DNA of 64,000 nucleotides. Source: Ravibacter sp964562455. GTDB lineage: Bacteria; Bacteroidota; Bacteroidia; Cytophagales; Spirosomataceae. Positions within the stretch are counted from its first letter, which is position 1; each line of letters begins with the position of its first letter. The stretch covers positions 1-64,000 of the forward strand of contig CAZLTN010000012.1 in NCBI GenBank assembly GCA_964562455.1, in the 5' to 3' direction. Below the pieces are notes generated by a model. That model did not search any database. It worked only from the letters and a program-made list of their open reading frames with translations, and was not told the origin of the DNA. Of the stretch, positions 52,066-60,041 are shown in pieces. The translations under genes were made by a program, and so were the position numbers.

Positions 52066-52572
52066 CTATGTGGGAGAAGGAAAAATACCAAACAAAGAAA
52101 TAATAAAGCTTACACAAAGATAGGGCTGCATATTGCTGTGCGGCTGACTCCCGCCCGTCGACATAAGCATGGAGCTGTGCATATTCTGATTCCCCGGCGG
52201 CTCCCCGAAAAAGGCAGTTACCTGCGAAGAGGTGGCAAGTACGGAATTGGCAGGCAAGGGAGTGTTGGCGACGTTTCCGGAAGCCATCATGACGTGCGAA
52301 TGCGCAGGAATCTGGTTGACTGTCAACGTTACTTCCTCTACGCCGCCCCTATCTGCCAAGATATACCCGTTCCCGTGGTGTATCGGGATCCTTCCCCTCA
52401 AATCAGGAAGCGCAAACGTCGATTCTCCGTCGCCGCCGTAGGTAGTCCCGATCAGCTGAAACAAAGTTTCGTTTTCCGAAATCGGTATCAGCTGCCCTTC
52501 ACAGAACATCCAGCCGGCCGGCTGAAAATTCCCGGCAAACATCCTGATTTCACCTACATATGGTTGTGCCAT
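52066..52572 (-). CDS. Tail-collar (microcystin-dependent-like) protein, copy 2
   Basis: 168-residue paralog of its neighbours: IRMFAGNFQPAGWMFCEGQLIPISENETLFQLIGTTYGGDG, FALPDLRGRIPIHHG, and the ending NMQPYLCVSFIISLFGIFPSPT. It is the most divergent of the three in the middle region (NVANTPLPANSVLATSSQV). Separated from copy 3 by 60 bases and from copy 1 by 35 bases on the same strand. The three together suggest a heteromeric fibre or collar built from non-identical subunits, which is inference. Confidence 0.92.
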   Translation of the reverse strand: MAQPYVGEIRMFAGNFQPAGWMFCEGQLIPISENETLFQLIGTTYGGDGESTFALPDLRGRIPIHHGNGYILADRGGVEEVTLTVNQIPAHSHVMMASGNVANTPLPANSVLATSSQVTAFFGEPPGNQNMHSSMLMSTGGSQPHSNMQPYLCVSFIISLFGIFPSPT

Positions 52573-52607
52573 CGTTTTACGAAAAAGGGTTTATAAAAAT
52601 ATAATTG

Positions 52608-53123
52608 TCAGGTCGGAGAAGGGAATATCCCCTGTAGCGCGATACAGAAACTAAGCGCCATGAAAGGCTGCATATTATTGTGAGCCTGGCTGCCTCCGAT
52701 ACTCGTAACGGTCCCTGCAGACAAACCTACTGCATTGGCAAGTTGATCTGAATAAAGGTTGGCCGGCTTTGAATTCGAAAAAAGCCTGCCTGACGGATTA
52801 TTGGAATTGACAGCGCTGCTTTCCCTGTCGGCCGCTTTGACCAGGTGAGTATGCTGAGGTAACTGGTTCACTTGTAACGAAGCGGCCGTTTCCCCACCTC
52901 TTTCACCCAACGTATGTCCCTGCCCCACATGAATAGGCGTTCTTCCCCTGAGCTCCGGCAGCGCAAAATTCACCCGCCCATCGCCTCCGAACGTAGTACC
53001 CAGAAGCGAAAATAGCGCCTGGTTCTGGTTAATCGGAAGAAGCTGGCTATTGCAAAAAGCCCACCCTCTGGGGGCAAAGTTAAAACTCATTATCCTGATT
53101 TCTGATAAAAACGGCTCTGCCAT
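52608..53123 (-). CDS. Tail-collar (microcystin-dependent-like) protein, copy 1
   Basis: 171-residue paralog: IRIMSFNFAPRGWAFCNSQLLPINQNQALFSLLGTTFGGDG, FALPELRGRTPIHVGQG, and the ending NMQPFMALSFCIALQGIFPSPT. The first collar gene transcribed, 31 bases after the Tat-signal protein gene. No signal peptide in any of the three copies, as expected for phage-derived fibre proteins. No other structural phage genes (portal, capsid, terminase, tape measure) are found nearby. Confidence 0.92.
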   Translation of the reverse strand: MAEPFLSEIRIMSFNFAPRGWAFCNSQLLPINQNQALFSLLGTTFGGDGRVNFALPELRGRTPIHVGQGHTLGERGGETAASLQVNQLPQHTHLVKAADRESSAVNSNNPSGRLFSNSKPANLYSDQLANAVGLSAGTVTSIGGSQAHNNMQPFMALSFCIALQGIFPSPT

Positions 53124-53154
53124 CTGTCGGTAATATTTGAGGTGAAACTACGGC

Positions 53155-53796
53155 TCAGGCCCAAAAGCAATTGGTTGCTCCCCGCGATAAATCAAAGGCA
53201 ATATCTTCTTCGCCGGTACGGTCGGAAAGGATCCTGACCGACATGCGGTGCGTATTCTCTTCTATCCTGGTAAGGATTTCTACGGCGCCCTCACGCATCC
53301 TGATCCTGCCGGGCAGGTTATGCTTGCCGGCCTGAACGGCAGGTATATACGAACCCCTGCCTGGTACCCGCCCGCCCGGCAAAGGATTTTCAATAGTATG
53401 GGCGAGCGCATCAAGCTGAAAACCCGTAAGCGTCGCAAGGTAGGTCCATTTCCCTGCTTTATCCTTTTCAAAAAAAAGCAGGCATGTATCGATACACCCG
53501 AGCGAACCGGCCGATAATCCGTACCGGAATACCACCGTAGCCCCTTGCCTGTCCAGTCCGTAAGGTCTTCCTTTTTGGGAATACCCGACCTGCCGCAGGC
53601 TTCCGGAACGGTCTTCCGCCATACTCTTCAGGGAATCATCGCCTTCATCGTCAAGTATATGAGCACCAATAAACGCAAGATACTTTTCCACCGGCTGCAG
53701 GCTACCGGATAAAAAGCTGCTGGCCCTCAAAACTCCTGATGAAAGAGCCACCCCTGAAATCAGAGCTGAATTGCGAAAAAATTGCCGCCTGTCCAT
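53155..53796 (-). CDS. Tat-signal exported protein of unknown function
   Basis: 213 residues. The N-terminus MDRRQFFRNSALISGVALSSG is a twin-arginine signal, so the protein is probably exported folded. The rest has no recognised family; it includes LAFIGAHILDDEGDD, VVFRYGLSAGSLGCIDTCLLFFEKDKAGKWTYLATLTG, and a Cys close to the C-terminus (GATNCFWA). It is the first gene of the minus-strand cassette that contains the tail-collar genes. Whether it acts with them is unknown. Confidence 0.7.
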   Translation of the reverse strand: MDRRQFFRNSALISGVALSSGVLRASSFLSGSLQPVEKYLAFIGAHILDDEGDDSLKSMAEDRSGSLRQVGYSQKGRPYGLDRQGATVVFRYGLSAGSLGCIDTCLLFFEKDKAGKWTYLATLTGFQLDALAHTIENPLPGGRVPGRGSYIPAVQAGKHNLPGRIRMREGAVEILTRIEENTHRMSVRILSDRTGEEDIAFDLSRGATNCFWA

Positions 53797-53899
53797 AGTC
53801 TTTCATACGTTAGAGATTGCGAATTAAATCATAATTTACCGATTTTGCAAATCAGGTTTTTACTTTTCTTTCACTCTATTCCCGCTTCCATTTTCCCTT

Positions 53900-55042
53900 C
53901 TATTCAATCATAGCCTTATAAATAGTACGAAAAACCGACGACAGCAGCTCGTTAAAACCATCGGCGCTCTGAGCATTGCAGCCGTTGGTTATGGCTACGA
54001 TCCCGAACTTCCTTTTCGGGTCAAAAAACATTATACTATACAGACCATACGCCGAACCGGTGTGACCTTTCAATTGAAGCCCGTCAACCAGTTTTCCCGA
54101 AGTCACCAGCGCCAGGCCATAACCTTCTGCATTCTCAACCGGTGTCTGCATCAGGCGGGCGCTTCTGGCAGAAATGATCCTGCCGCCTTTGTATTTACCC
54201 ATGTTCATGTGCATCGTCATATAGCGGGCAAGGTCGGCTGCCGAAATTTTCATCCCGCCGGTAGGTGAAAAAACGGGTGCGCTGCGGCCCATCACGTAAT
54301 TGCGTATTTCCTCGCTCCTGGGATGGTAGGCTGTCGGTGCGGCATTCATTTTTTTTGCCGCGCTGTCATATTCATATAAAGTCACAAACCTGGTTTTGTC
54401 GAGCGAATCGACACAGTAGCCTCCGTAAAGCCCGAGAGGGTCCAGTATATGACGCCTGATATACTGATCGAATCTTTCTCCCGAAACCCGCTCGATGATG
54501 GTTCCGACCATATTGAAGTTGAGGTTGCAATATTGATAGGCCGCCCCCGGGCGATAGCTGTTGTAACATTTATGCACACTGTCATTCTTTACCGGATCAA
54601 TTACGTCGAGTGTAAAATAGCCCTGGCTGTCGTTGAGGCCGGAAGTATGGGAAAGCAACATTTTGAGGGTAATCCTGTCGTCAGGATATGCCGGGTTCCT
54701 CACCCTGAACCCGATTAACCCTGAAACATCATCGTCGAGCCGGAGCTTACCCGCAGCCGCAAGCTGCATTACGGCTGTAGCGGAAAAGGATTTTGAAATA
54801 GACGCGATCCGGAAAATATGCTGCGGAGTAAGGTCCTCTCCCGTCTCGAGGTTTTTCTTTCCGAACGATTCCGAATATACTATCTCACCTTCTTTAACTA
54901 CCGAAACAGCCAGCCCGACCGCATCGTACTTTTCCATAAGCGACTGCAGGGATTTTTCGACGGCCTGCTGCGCAAGAGCCGGAAGTGCGCAGGAAAGCAG
55001 CGTAATAAACAGGCATACCGAATGCTTAAAATAAACGTTCAT
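53900..55042 (-). CDS. Serine hydrolase, class C beta-lactamase-like
   Basis: 380-residue exported protein of the serine beta-lactamase/D-peptidase superfamily. A cleavable signal (ending ALAQQ) precedes the domain. The catalytic tetrad motif SISK has its Ser at 81 and Lys at 84; the second motif YCN appears in AAYQYCNLNF, and the third in GHTGSAYG near the C-terminus. This pattern fits AmpC-like and EstB-type esterases as well as D-aminopeptidases. Beta-lactam hydrolysis cannot be assumed. It is divergent from the YihY gene with only 25 bases between starts. Confidence 0.92.
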   Translation of the reverse strand: MNVYFKHSVCLFITLLSCALPALAQQAVEKSLQSLMEKYDAVGLAVSVVKEGEIVYSESFGKKNLETGEDLTPQHIFRIASISKSFSATAVMQLAAAGKLRLDDDVSGLIGFRVRNPAYPDDRITLKMLLSHTSGLNDSQGYFTLDVIDPVKNDSVHKCYNSYRPGAAYQYCNLNFNMVGTIIERVSGERFDQYIRRHILDPLGLYGGYCVDSLDKTRFVTLYEYDSAAKKMNAAPTAYHPRSEEIRNYVMGRSAPVFSPTGGMKISAADLARYMTMHMNMGKYKGGRIISARSARLMQTPVENAEGYGLALVTSGKLVDGLQLKGHTGSAYGLYSIMFFDPKRKFGIVAITNGCNAQSADGFNELLSSVFRTIYKAMIE

Positions 55043-55067
55043 AAGATGATAAAAGATAATAATACCG

Positions 55068-56012
55068 ATGTCCTACGATAAAAATATGAAATTTATGGAT
55101 CGTATTAAATATGTTTTTTCGCTTTTAAAAGAAAGCTTCTCGGCTTTTATGGAAGACAATGCACTCAAGCTCAGCGCTGCCCTGTCTTACTATACCATAT
55201 TCTCCCTGGCGCCGATGCTCCTGCTGATTATATCGATGGCTACTATTTTTTTCGGTGACGAGGCATTTGAAGGTGATCTGTTCGCCCAGATCAGCGGGCT
55301 GGTCGGGAAGCAGGCTGCAGAGCAGCTCCAGGAACTTATTAAAAACAGCGCAATAAGCAATAAATCCACAACAGCGGCAATTATCGGCGGTGGTACATTG
55401 CTGATTGGGGCTACCGGTGTTTTTGCTGAAATCCAGGATTCTATCAACTATATCTGGTCGATAAAATCCAAGCCCCGGAAGAGCTGGCTTCGCTATCTCA
55501 AAAACAGGCTGCTGTCGTTTTCTCTTATTATAACACTCGGATTCCTGCTGGTTGTCTCACTGGGAGTCAATACCCTGGTCGACGTGCTCAGCAACAGGCT
55601 GGAACGCTATTTCCCTGATTTGTCAGTCATTTTGCTTTCGATACTCAACAGCACCGTTGTCCTTCTTATTATCACTACCCTTTTTACAGTAATTTTCAAG
55701 GTGCTCCCCGACGGGCGTCTCCGATGGAAAGAGTGCCTGGTCGGTGCCGCATTTACGTCGGTATTGTTTGCTATAGGAAAATTTGCAATCAGCTTTTATC
55801 TCGGAAGGTCTGACCTCGGGGCCACCTATGGCACGTCTGCGTCCATCGTGATCCTGCTCACATGGGTCTATTACTCTTCGATCATCCTGTATTTCGGTGC
55901 CGAGTTTACAAAGGTTTACGCCAAATCGGATGGGACAGCAATTTCACCCAATGAGCACGCAGTCCTCATGGTCCGGAGAGAAGTGGAGCGTTCAGACGGC
56001 GGCAAACCCTGA
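55068..56012 (+). CDS. YihY/BrkB family membrane protein
   Basis: 314-residue inner-membrane protein of the YihY/virulence factor BrkB family. Six hydrophobic helices are visible, and the family motif DNALKLSAALSYYTIFSLAPMLLLIISMA is near the N-terminus. The conserved SWLRYLKNRLLSFSLIITLGFLLVVSLGVNTLVD and FKVLPDGRLRWKECLVGAAFTSVLFAIGKFAISFYL follow. The ATG at 55086 (MKFMDRIKYVF) or at 55095 may be the true start. The family is often called ribonuclease BN by error; actual transport role unknown. A hairpin with T-rich tail follows. Confidence 0.9.
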   Translation: MSYDKNMKFMDRIKYVFSLLKESFSAFMEDNALKLSAALSYYTIFSLAPMLLLIISMATIFFGDEAFEGDLFAQISGLVGKQAAEQLQELIKNSAISNKSTTAAIIGGGTLLIGATGVFAEIQDSINYIWSIKSKPRKSWLRYLKNRLLSFSLIITLGFLLVVSLGVNTLVDVLSNRLERYFPDLSVILLSILNSTVVLLIITTLFTVIFKVLPDGRLRWKECLVGAAFTSVLFAIGKFAISFYLGRSDLGATYGTSASIVILLTWVYYSSIILYFGAEFTKVYAKSDGTAISPNEHAVLMVRREVERSDGGKP

Positions 56013-56026
56013 TCAGCGGTACGGAA

Positions 56027-56058
56027 TGCCATCCGGGAATGCAACAGGATGGCACTTT
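56027..56058 (+). terminator. Probable intrinsic terminator of the yihY-like gene
   Basis: Arms TGCCATCC (56027-56034) and GGATGGCA (56047-56054) with a 12-base loop are followed by CTTTATTA. The T-tract is short, so confidence is moderate. Confidence 0.5.
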
Positions 56059-56135
56059 ATTAGCGTATAAGATGTTATATTTATGCCGGATCTAATCCGC
56101 AGCAGCTACCCGGTAACAAGCAATTTCAAATCATC

Positions 56136-56528
56136 ATGAAGCGCTCCATCCTCTCCCGCAACTTCTTTTTACTCTCCGTACTGACCACGGCGGTTTGGGG
56201 TTGCGTGATCCCGATCAGCCAGAAAACGTCCTTCCCGCTCGATGTTTACTACGACAGCCAGACGCCGGAGCGGCCTTATTCCGAAATCCAGTGGCTGGAA
56301 ATCAGCCGGGAAGAAGCCTTACGGGCATCGCAGACAAAAGACGAAAAAAGAATGCTCGACCGGGGCAACAATGTGGAGGCCAAGAACCTGATGACAGCCC
56401 AGCTTGTTATGAAGGCGCAGCAAATCGGAGCCGACGCCCTGGTGAATGTCAACTACCAGTATTACACGGGTAAAGACTACGAAGGGTACAGCATGAGAGG
56501 GTTGGCAGTGAGGTATCGCGGTGAATAA
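56136..56528 (+). CDS. Small lipoprotein with YbjQ-like C-terminal pattern
   Basis: 130-residue predicted lipoprotein (signal ending WGC, Cys23). The C-terminal half, with AQLVMKAQQIGADALVNVNYQYYTGKDYEGYSMRGLAVRY, resembles the YbjQ/heavy-metal-binding-like pattern in which an alpha helix is followed by GADA(L/I)(V/I)N(V/L) strands. Whether it binds metal is unknown; no Cys or His cluster is seen. It precedes the nuoN gene by 89 bases on the same strand, but nuoN has its own -7 box. Confidence 0.65.
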   Translation: MKRSILSRNFFLLSVLTTAVWGCVIPISQKTSFPLDVYYDSQTPERPYSEIQWLEISREEALRASQTKDEKRMLDRGNNVEAKNLMTAQLVMKAQQIGADALVNVNYQYYTGKDYEGYSMRGLAVRYRGE

Positions 56529-56589
56529 ACCGCAGGCGCCTCGGTAACAAAAAACGCATAAAACCTGTTCATTCAGGCCTTTCTTTAAT

Positions 56590-56597
56590 TAGCTTTG
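56590..56597 (+). promoter_or_regulatory. Putative -7 box (TAGCTTTG) of nuoN
   Basis: TAGCTTTG matches TAnnTTTG and lies 20 bases before the TTG start codon of nuoN at 56618, giving a leader of only about 14 bases. No convincing TTG -33 element is seen. Confidence 0.5.
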
Positions 56598-56617
56598 CAG
56601 AAAAAGCAAACATCGTA

Positions 56618-58084
56618 TTGGCTCTGCTCGACCAACTTCAACATATCCGTCAAAGTCTTTCAGGTATATTTCCTGAGCTTTTTCTCGTTGTTTTTTTTCT
56701 TTCAGTACTGCTCTGTGAGCTTTTTCTCCATAAGCAGGACCAGCCGCAGGAACCCCGGAAGGCCATTCCCGTTTTACACTTTTGCGGAGCGGTGATCTGG
56801 CTGGGCCTATTGATCGTCCAATGGTATACCGGGGAGAGGGGGATGCTCTTCGGGCAAATGATCCAGCTTGACGACAAAAGTATTTTTTTAAAAATCCTGC
56901 TCGCGGCCGCATGGCTCGCTACCCTTTTCCATATCAGGTTCCTGGGCTATAAATTCCAGCCGGAAATTTACGCGCTGCTCGCAAGTGCAGTATTGGGTGC
57001 CGGCCTGCTCTGTATGGCTTCCAACCTGCTTACGCTCTACCTTTCCATCGAGCTGATCTCCCTGAGCTCCTACCTGCTGGTAAGCCTTTCCCCGTACCCG
57101 AAAGCCTCGGAAGGCGGCCTCAAATACCTGTTATTCGGAGGCGTGAGCTCAGCCATTATGCTCTACGGCATTTCACTTGTATACGGGCTGACCGGATCGC
57201 TCGATATCAACCCTGAAATGTGGGCTCCGCTATATGAAGCATCGCCGCTGGTACTGCACGTTACCATATTACTGACACTTGGCGGCCTCCTGTTCAAGCT
57301 ATCGCTGATCCCTTTCCATATCTGGACGCCCGATACTTACGAAGCTGCGCCGACACCCATTATTTCTTTTCTTTCTGCTGTCCCCAAAATCGCGGTTTTA
57401 CTCGCTTTATACCGCGTAGTCGCGGCGCTGCCGGCCGGGGTACTCCCTGTTATCGGTGGTATCGCCCTCATCAGTATGACCGCAGGTAACGCCGGCGCCC
57501 TCTGGCAGACCAACGCGAGGAGGCTGATGGCCTATTCGACTATAGCCCAGGCTGGTTACCTGATTACGGGCATTGCCGCATTCGGCAGCACGGGATTTCA
57601 CACAGCGGTATTTTACCTGTCCGCCTATGTATTACTATCGATGTCTGCCTTTTTGCTGATAGACCGCTTCGTACCGCAATCCGACGGCAGCTTCAGCCTG
57701 TTCAACGGGAAAGGCAGCACCTGGATAGCCGGAGGAATAGCCCTTACCATTGTCATGGTCGGCCTGGCAGGATTTCCACCTACGGTCGGTTTCACCGGGA
57801 AATGGCTGGTTTTTTCTGCGCTCTGGGATAAATATACGGCCAGCGGCGAAAAGTGGATGTTCATACTCCTGGCAGGCGGGATACTGAACGCAGCCATATC
57901 ACTTGCCTACTACATGAAGCTTCCCTACCTGCTCTTTTTTAAAACTACCGTCCCGCAGGCATCTTCCTCACCCTCAGGCCGCTACGGCAGGTCTGATGTA
58001 CTGGTGGCCGTTTCCATACTGCTTCTGACGGTTTTCCTGTTTTTCCGGCCGGAAGCGCTTATGGATGTTATTTCAAAGCTTTAA
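56618..58084 (+). CDS. nuoN: NADH-quinone oxidoreductase subunit N
   Basis: 488-residue subunit of respiratory complex I, one of the antiporter-like proton-pumping membrane subunits. About fourteen helices fill the protein, and the Nuo-type core is visible: LYLSIELISLSSYLLVSLSP carrying the conserved Glu, SEGGLKYLLFGGVSSAIMLYGISL, FKLSLIPFHIWTPDTYEAAPTP, and NARRLMAYSTIAQAGYLITG. TTG is the best start, just after a TAGCTTTG box. No other nuo gene is adjacent, unusual since nuoN is normally last of a large nuo operon. The neighbours are a lipoprotein and an SDR gene. Confidence 0.95.
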   Translation: MALLDQLQHIRQSLSGIFPELFLVVFFLSVLLCELFLHKQDQPQEPRKAIPVLHFCGAVIWLGLLIVQWYTGERGMLFGQMIQLDDKSIFLKILLAAAWLATLFHIRFLGYKFQPEIYALLASAVLGAGLLCMASNLLTLYLSIELISLSSYLLVSLSPYPKASEGGLKYLLFGGVSSAIMLYGISLVYGLTGSLDINPEMWAPLYEASPLVLHVTILLTLGGLLFKLSLIPFHIWTPDTYEAAPTPIISFLSAVPKIAVLLALYRVVAALPAGVLPVIGGIALISMTAGNAGALWQTNARRLMAYSTIAQAGYLITGIAAFGSTGFHTAVFYLSAYVLLSMSAFLLIDRFVPQSDGSFSLFNGKGSTWIAGGIALTIVMVGLAGFPPTVGFTGKWLVFSALWDKYTASGEKWMFILLAGGILNAAISLAYYMKLPYLLFFKTTVPQASSSPSGRYGRSDVLVAVSILLLTVFLFFRPEALMDVISKL

Positions 58085-58086
58085 AC

Positions 58087-58806
58087 TCATCCTTTTGAAG
58101 GCGGATTGGTTGGGCGGACTTCAATTTTACTCGGTAACGTACGTGCAGGCATTTTAATCAGGTCCGAAACGATCTGGCCGATGTCTTCCGGCTGTATTTT
58201 CCAGGCGTCTTTCGGAGTCGGTTCGTGGTCGTTAAAATAAGTAGCTACAGATCCCGGCATAATGGTCGTAACTTTTATCCCCTGCACGCGAAGGTCAAGC
58301 ATCAACGCCTGTGTAAAGCCAACCAGTCCCCATTTGCTGGCATTGTAGGCAGTGCCGTTGGCAAAGAAATTAGTGCCGGCCAGGCTGGAAATCGTGATGA
58401 AGTATCCGCTGGTCTCTTTGAGCGGCTCGATCACGCTTTTTATCGTATTGAATACGCCAGTCAGGTTGATATCGATCGTCTCGTGCCACATCTCGGGCGT
58501 CAAATCCTGGATCGGTGCAAAATGCCCTACTCCTGCATTGGCAACTACATAATCGAGCCGCCCCCATTTTACAAGCAGCAGGTCGACCGCCCTCTGTTGC
58601 GACTCAAGGTTCCTGACATCCGATTCTATCCCGATGGCAAATCCATCCCGTATCCTGTTTAGCAACGCAGCCGCCTGGTCAGCGCTTTTCTGTGTCCTGC
58701 TCGTAATTGCTACTTTTATACCATCCTTTATGAGGGATTCTGCGATTCCATAGCCGATCCCCTTCGATCCCCCGGTTATGAGTGCTACTCTACCTATGCT
58801 GCTCAT
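58087..58806 (-). CDS. SDR family oxidoreductase
   Basis: 239-residue classical short-chain dehydrogenase. The cofactor motif VALITGGSKGIGYGIAESL is at residues 7-25, NAGVGHFAP near 85, and the catalytic Ser-Tyr-Lys set as ISSLAGTNFFANGTAYNASKWGLVGFTQAL. The start at 58806 (MSSIGRVALITGG) is chosen; a frame extending to 58956 adds 50 residues not found in SDRs and would overlap the divergent reductase gene. An NAD(P)-dependent enzyme with unknown substrate; FabG-like or ketoreductase-like reactions are possible. Confidence 0.92.
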   Translation of the reverse strand: MSSIGRVALITGGSKGIGYGIAESLIKDGIKVAITSRTQKSADQAAALLNRIRDGFAIGIESDVRNLESQQRAVDLLLVKWGRLDYVVANAGVGHFAPIQDLTPEMWHETIDINLTGVFNTIKSVIEPLKETSGYFITISSLAGTNFFANGTAYNASKWGLVGFTQALMLDLRVQGIKVTTIMPGSVATYFNDHEPTPKDAWKIQPEDIGQIVSDLIKMPARTLPSKIEVRPTNPPSKG

Positions 58807-58926
58807 TTGGCTTTTTTCGTTTAGTTTAGTCCTGGTCTTTTTTATTCCTACCCCGAATTTAGCTAATCCACCTGTTTTGTACACACCTTTAGCGACATCC
58901 TTAGCATATCTGCCGTCGAAAAGGCC

Positions 58927-58934
58927 TATCTTGC
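58927..58934 (+). promoter_or_regulatory. TATCTTGC box upstream of the ferredoxin-type reductase gene
   Basis: TATCTTGC ends 13 bases before the ATG at 58948. It is the same octamer seen upstream of the DUF4199 gene (10718-10725), and suits a variant of the TAnnTTTG -7 element with a very short leader. Confidence 0.45.
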
Positions 58935-58947
58935 AACGACAACTACT

Positions 58948-60006
58948 ATGGAGCAATATCTCTTACGAATCAGGGAAATTATTCCCAGGCCCGGCGACAA
59001 CATCACCCTTACGCTGGAACCAGCAGACGGCCGGGCGCCTGTTTATAAAGCCGGGCAATTCATAACGCTTTCATTCCTTTTCGGCGATCGCGAAGTCAGG
59101 AGATCATACTCTTTCAGCAGCTCTCCCGATGTCGACGAGCCCATGAGCATCACGATCAAGAGAGTAGACAACGGCGAGATTTCCCGCCTGCTCCATCATC
59201 GTACCGGCGAAGGCGACCTGCTGACGGCACTTGAACCACAGGGGTTGTTTACCTACGAGCCTTCTCTCCTGAAACCCAGGACCGTATTTCTTTTTGCCGC
59301 CGGTATAGGCATCACTCCCCTCTTTTCGATTATGAAAACCGCCCTGGTGGCGGAAAAGAATTCAAGAGTAGTGCTGATTTTCAGTAACAGCTCCCCGGAA
59401 AAAGCACCTTTCAGGGAAGAAATAATGCAGTGGGAGGCCGACTATCCCGAAAGGCTTACGGTTATATGGCTTTTCAGCAACAATAAAAACCTGCTCAAAG
59501 CGAGGCTTAACCGGTTCAACCTTGAAGAGTTTGTCGAAAAACACCTTGTTTACGACAGGCAGGACGCCCTTTTCTACTCCTGCGGACCGGTGACTTATAT
59601 GGATCTGTGCCGGATCACACTCCTGGGGATGGGCTTTGAAGCCGGGCAGATCAAAAGGGAAACTTTTCTCCCGCCGGAAAACGAAGAAGATGACGATGAC
59701 GAAACAGAGAAAATAGTCGATACGACCCCTTATCCTGTGCAGATCTTCTTTAACGGACATACCTATGACCTGATCGTCCCTTACGACCACAGCATCCTGG
59801 ATGAGGCGCTGAAAAACGGGATCAGGCTGCCTTACAGTTGCCGGTCAGGCATGTGCAGCACCTGTATCGCAAAATGCCTCGCCGGCGGCGTCAGGATGGA
59901 CTACAACGAGGTTTTGACCGAAAATGATATCGCTTCCGGCAGCGTTCTGGTGTGCACCGGGCACCCGACCGAGGCCGGAACAGTTATTTCCTATGAAGGA
60001 TACTAG
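58948..60006 (+). CDS. Ferredoxin-NAD(P)H reductase-type 2Fe-2S oxidoreductase (PaaE-like)
   Basis: 352-residue electron-transfer protein of the phthalate dioxygenase reductase/PaaE type. An FAD-binding barrel comes first (YKAGQFITLSF, then RRSYSFSSSP, the flavin-binding RxYS motif), next an NAD(P)-binding domain (FLFAAGIGITPLFSIMKTAL, then FYSCGPVTYMD), and then an acidic linker (ENEEDDDDETEK, near residue 247). Last is a plant-type ferredoxin domain with cluster Cys in YSCRSGMCSTCIAKC and VLVCTGHP. No oxygenase gene is adjacent, so the partner is unknown. Confidence 0.93.
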   Translation: MEQYLLRIREIIPRPGDNITLTLEPADGRAPVYKAGQFITLSFLFGDREVRRSYSFSSSPDVDEPMSITIKRVDNGEISRLLHHRTGEGDLLTALEPQGLFTYEPSLLKPRTVFLFAAGIGITPLFSIMKTALVAEKNSRVVLIFSNSSPEKAPFREEIMQWEADYPERLTVIWLFSNNKNLLKARLNRFNLEEFVEKHLVYDRQDALFYSCGPVTYMDLCRITLLGMGFEAGQIKRETFLPPENEEDDDDETEKIVDTTPYPVQIFFNGHTYDLIVPYDHSILDEALKNGIRLPYSCRSGMCSTCIAKCLAGGVRMDYNEVLTENDIASGSVLVCTGHPTEAGTVISYEGY

Positions 60007-60041
60007 GCTGTGTTCTGCCGGCAAATCCCGAAGAGCAAACC

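Noticed and set aside
51484..53123. Tail-collar genes considered as part of a prophage
   Set aside because: No capsid, portal, terminase, tape-measure, integrase or lysis genes adjoin them; their neighbours are a GNAT and surface proteins.
53900..55042. Serine hydrolase considered as an antibiotic-resistance beta-lactamase
   Set aside because: The SxxK, YxN and HTG motifs are shared with esterases and peptidases; resistance cannot be claimed.
58807..58956. 50-residue N-terminal extension of the SDR protein
   Set aside because: It is not part of the SDR fold and overlaps the divergent reductase gene and its promoter.
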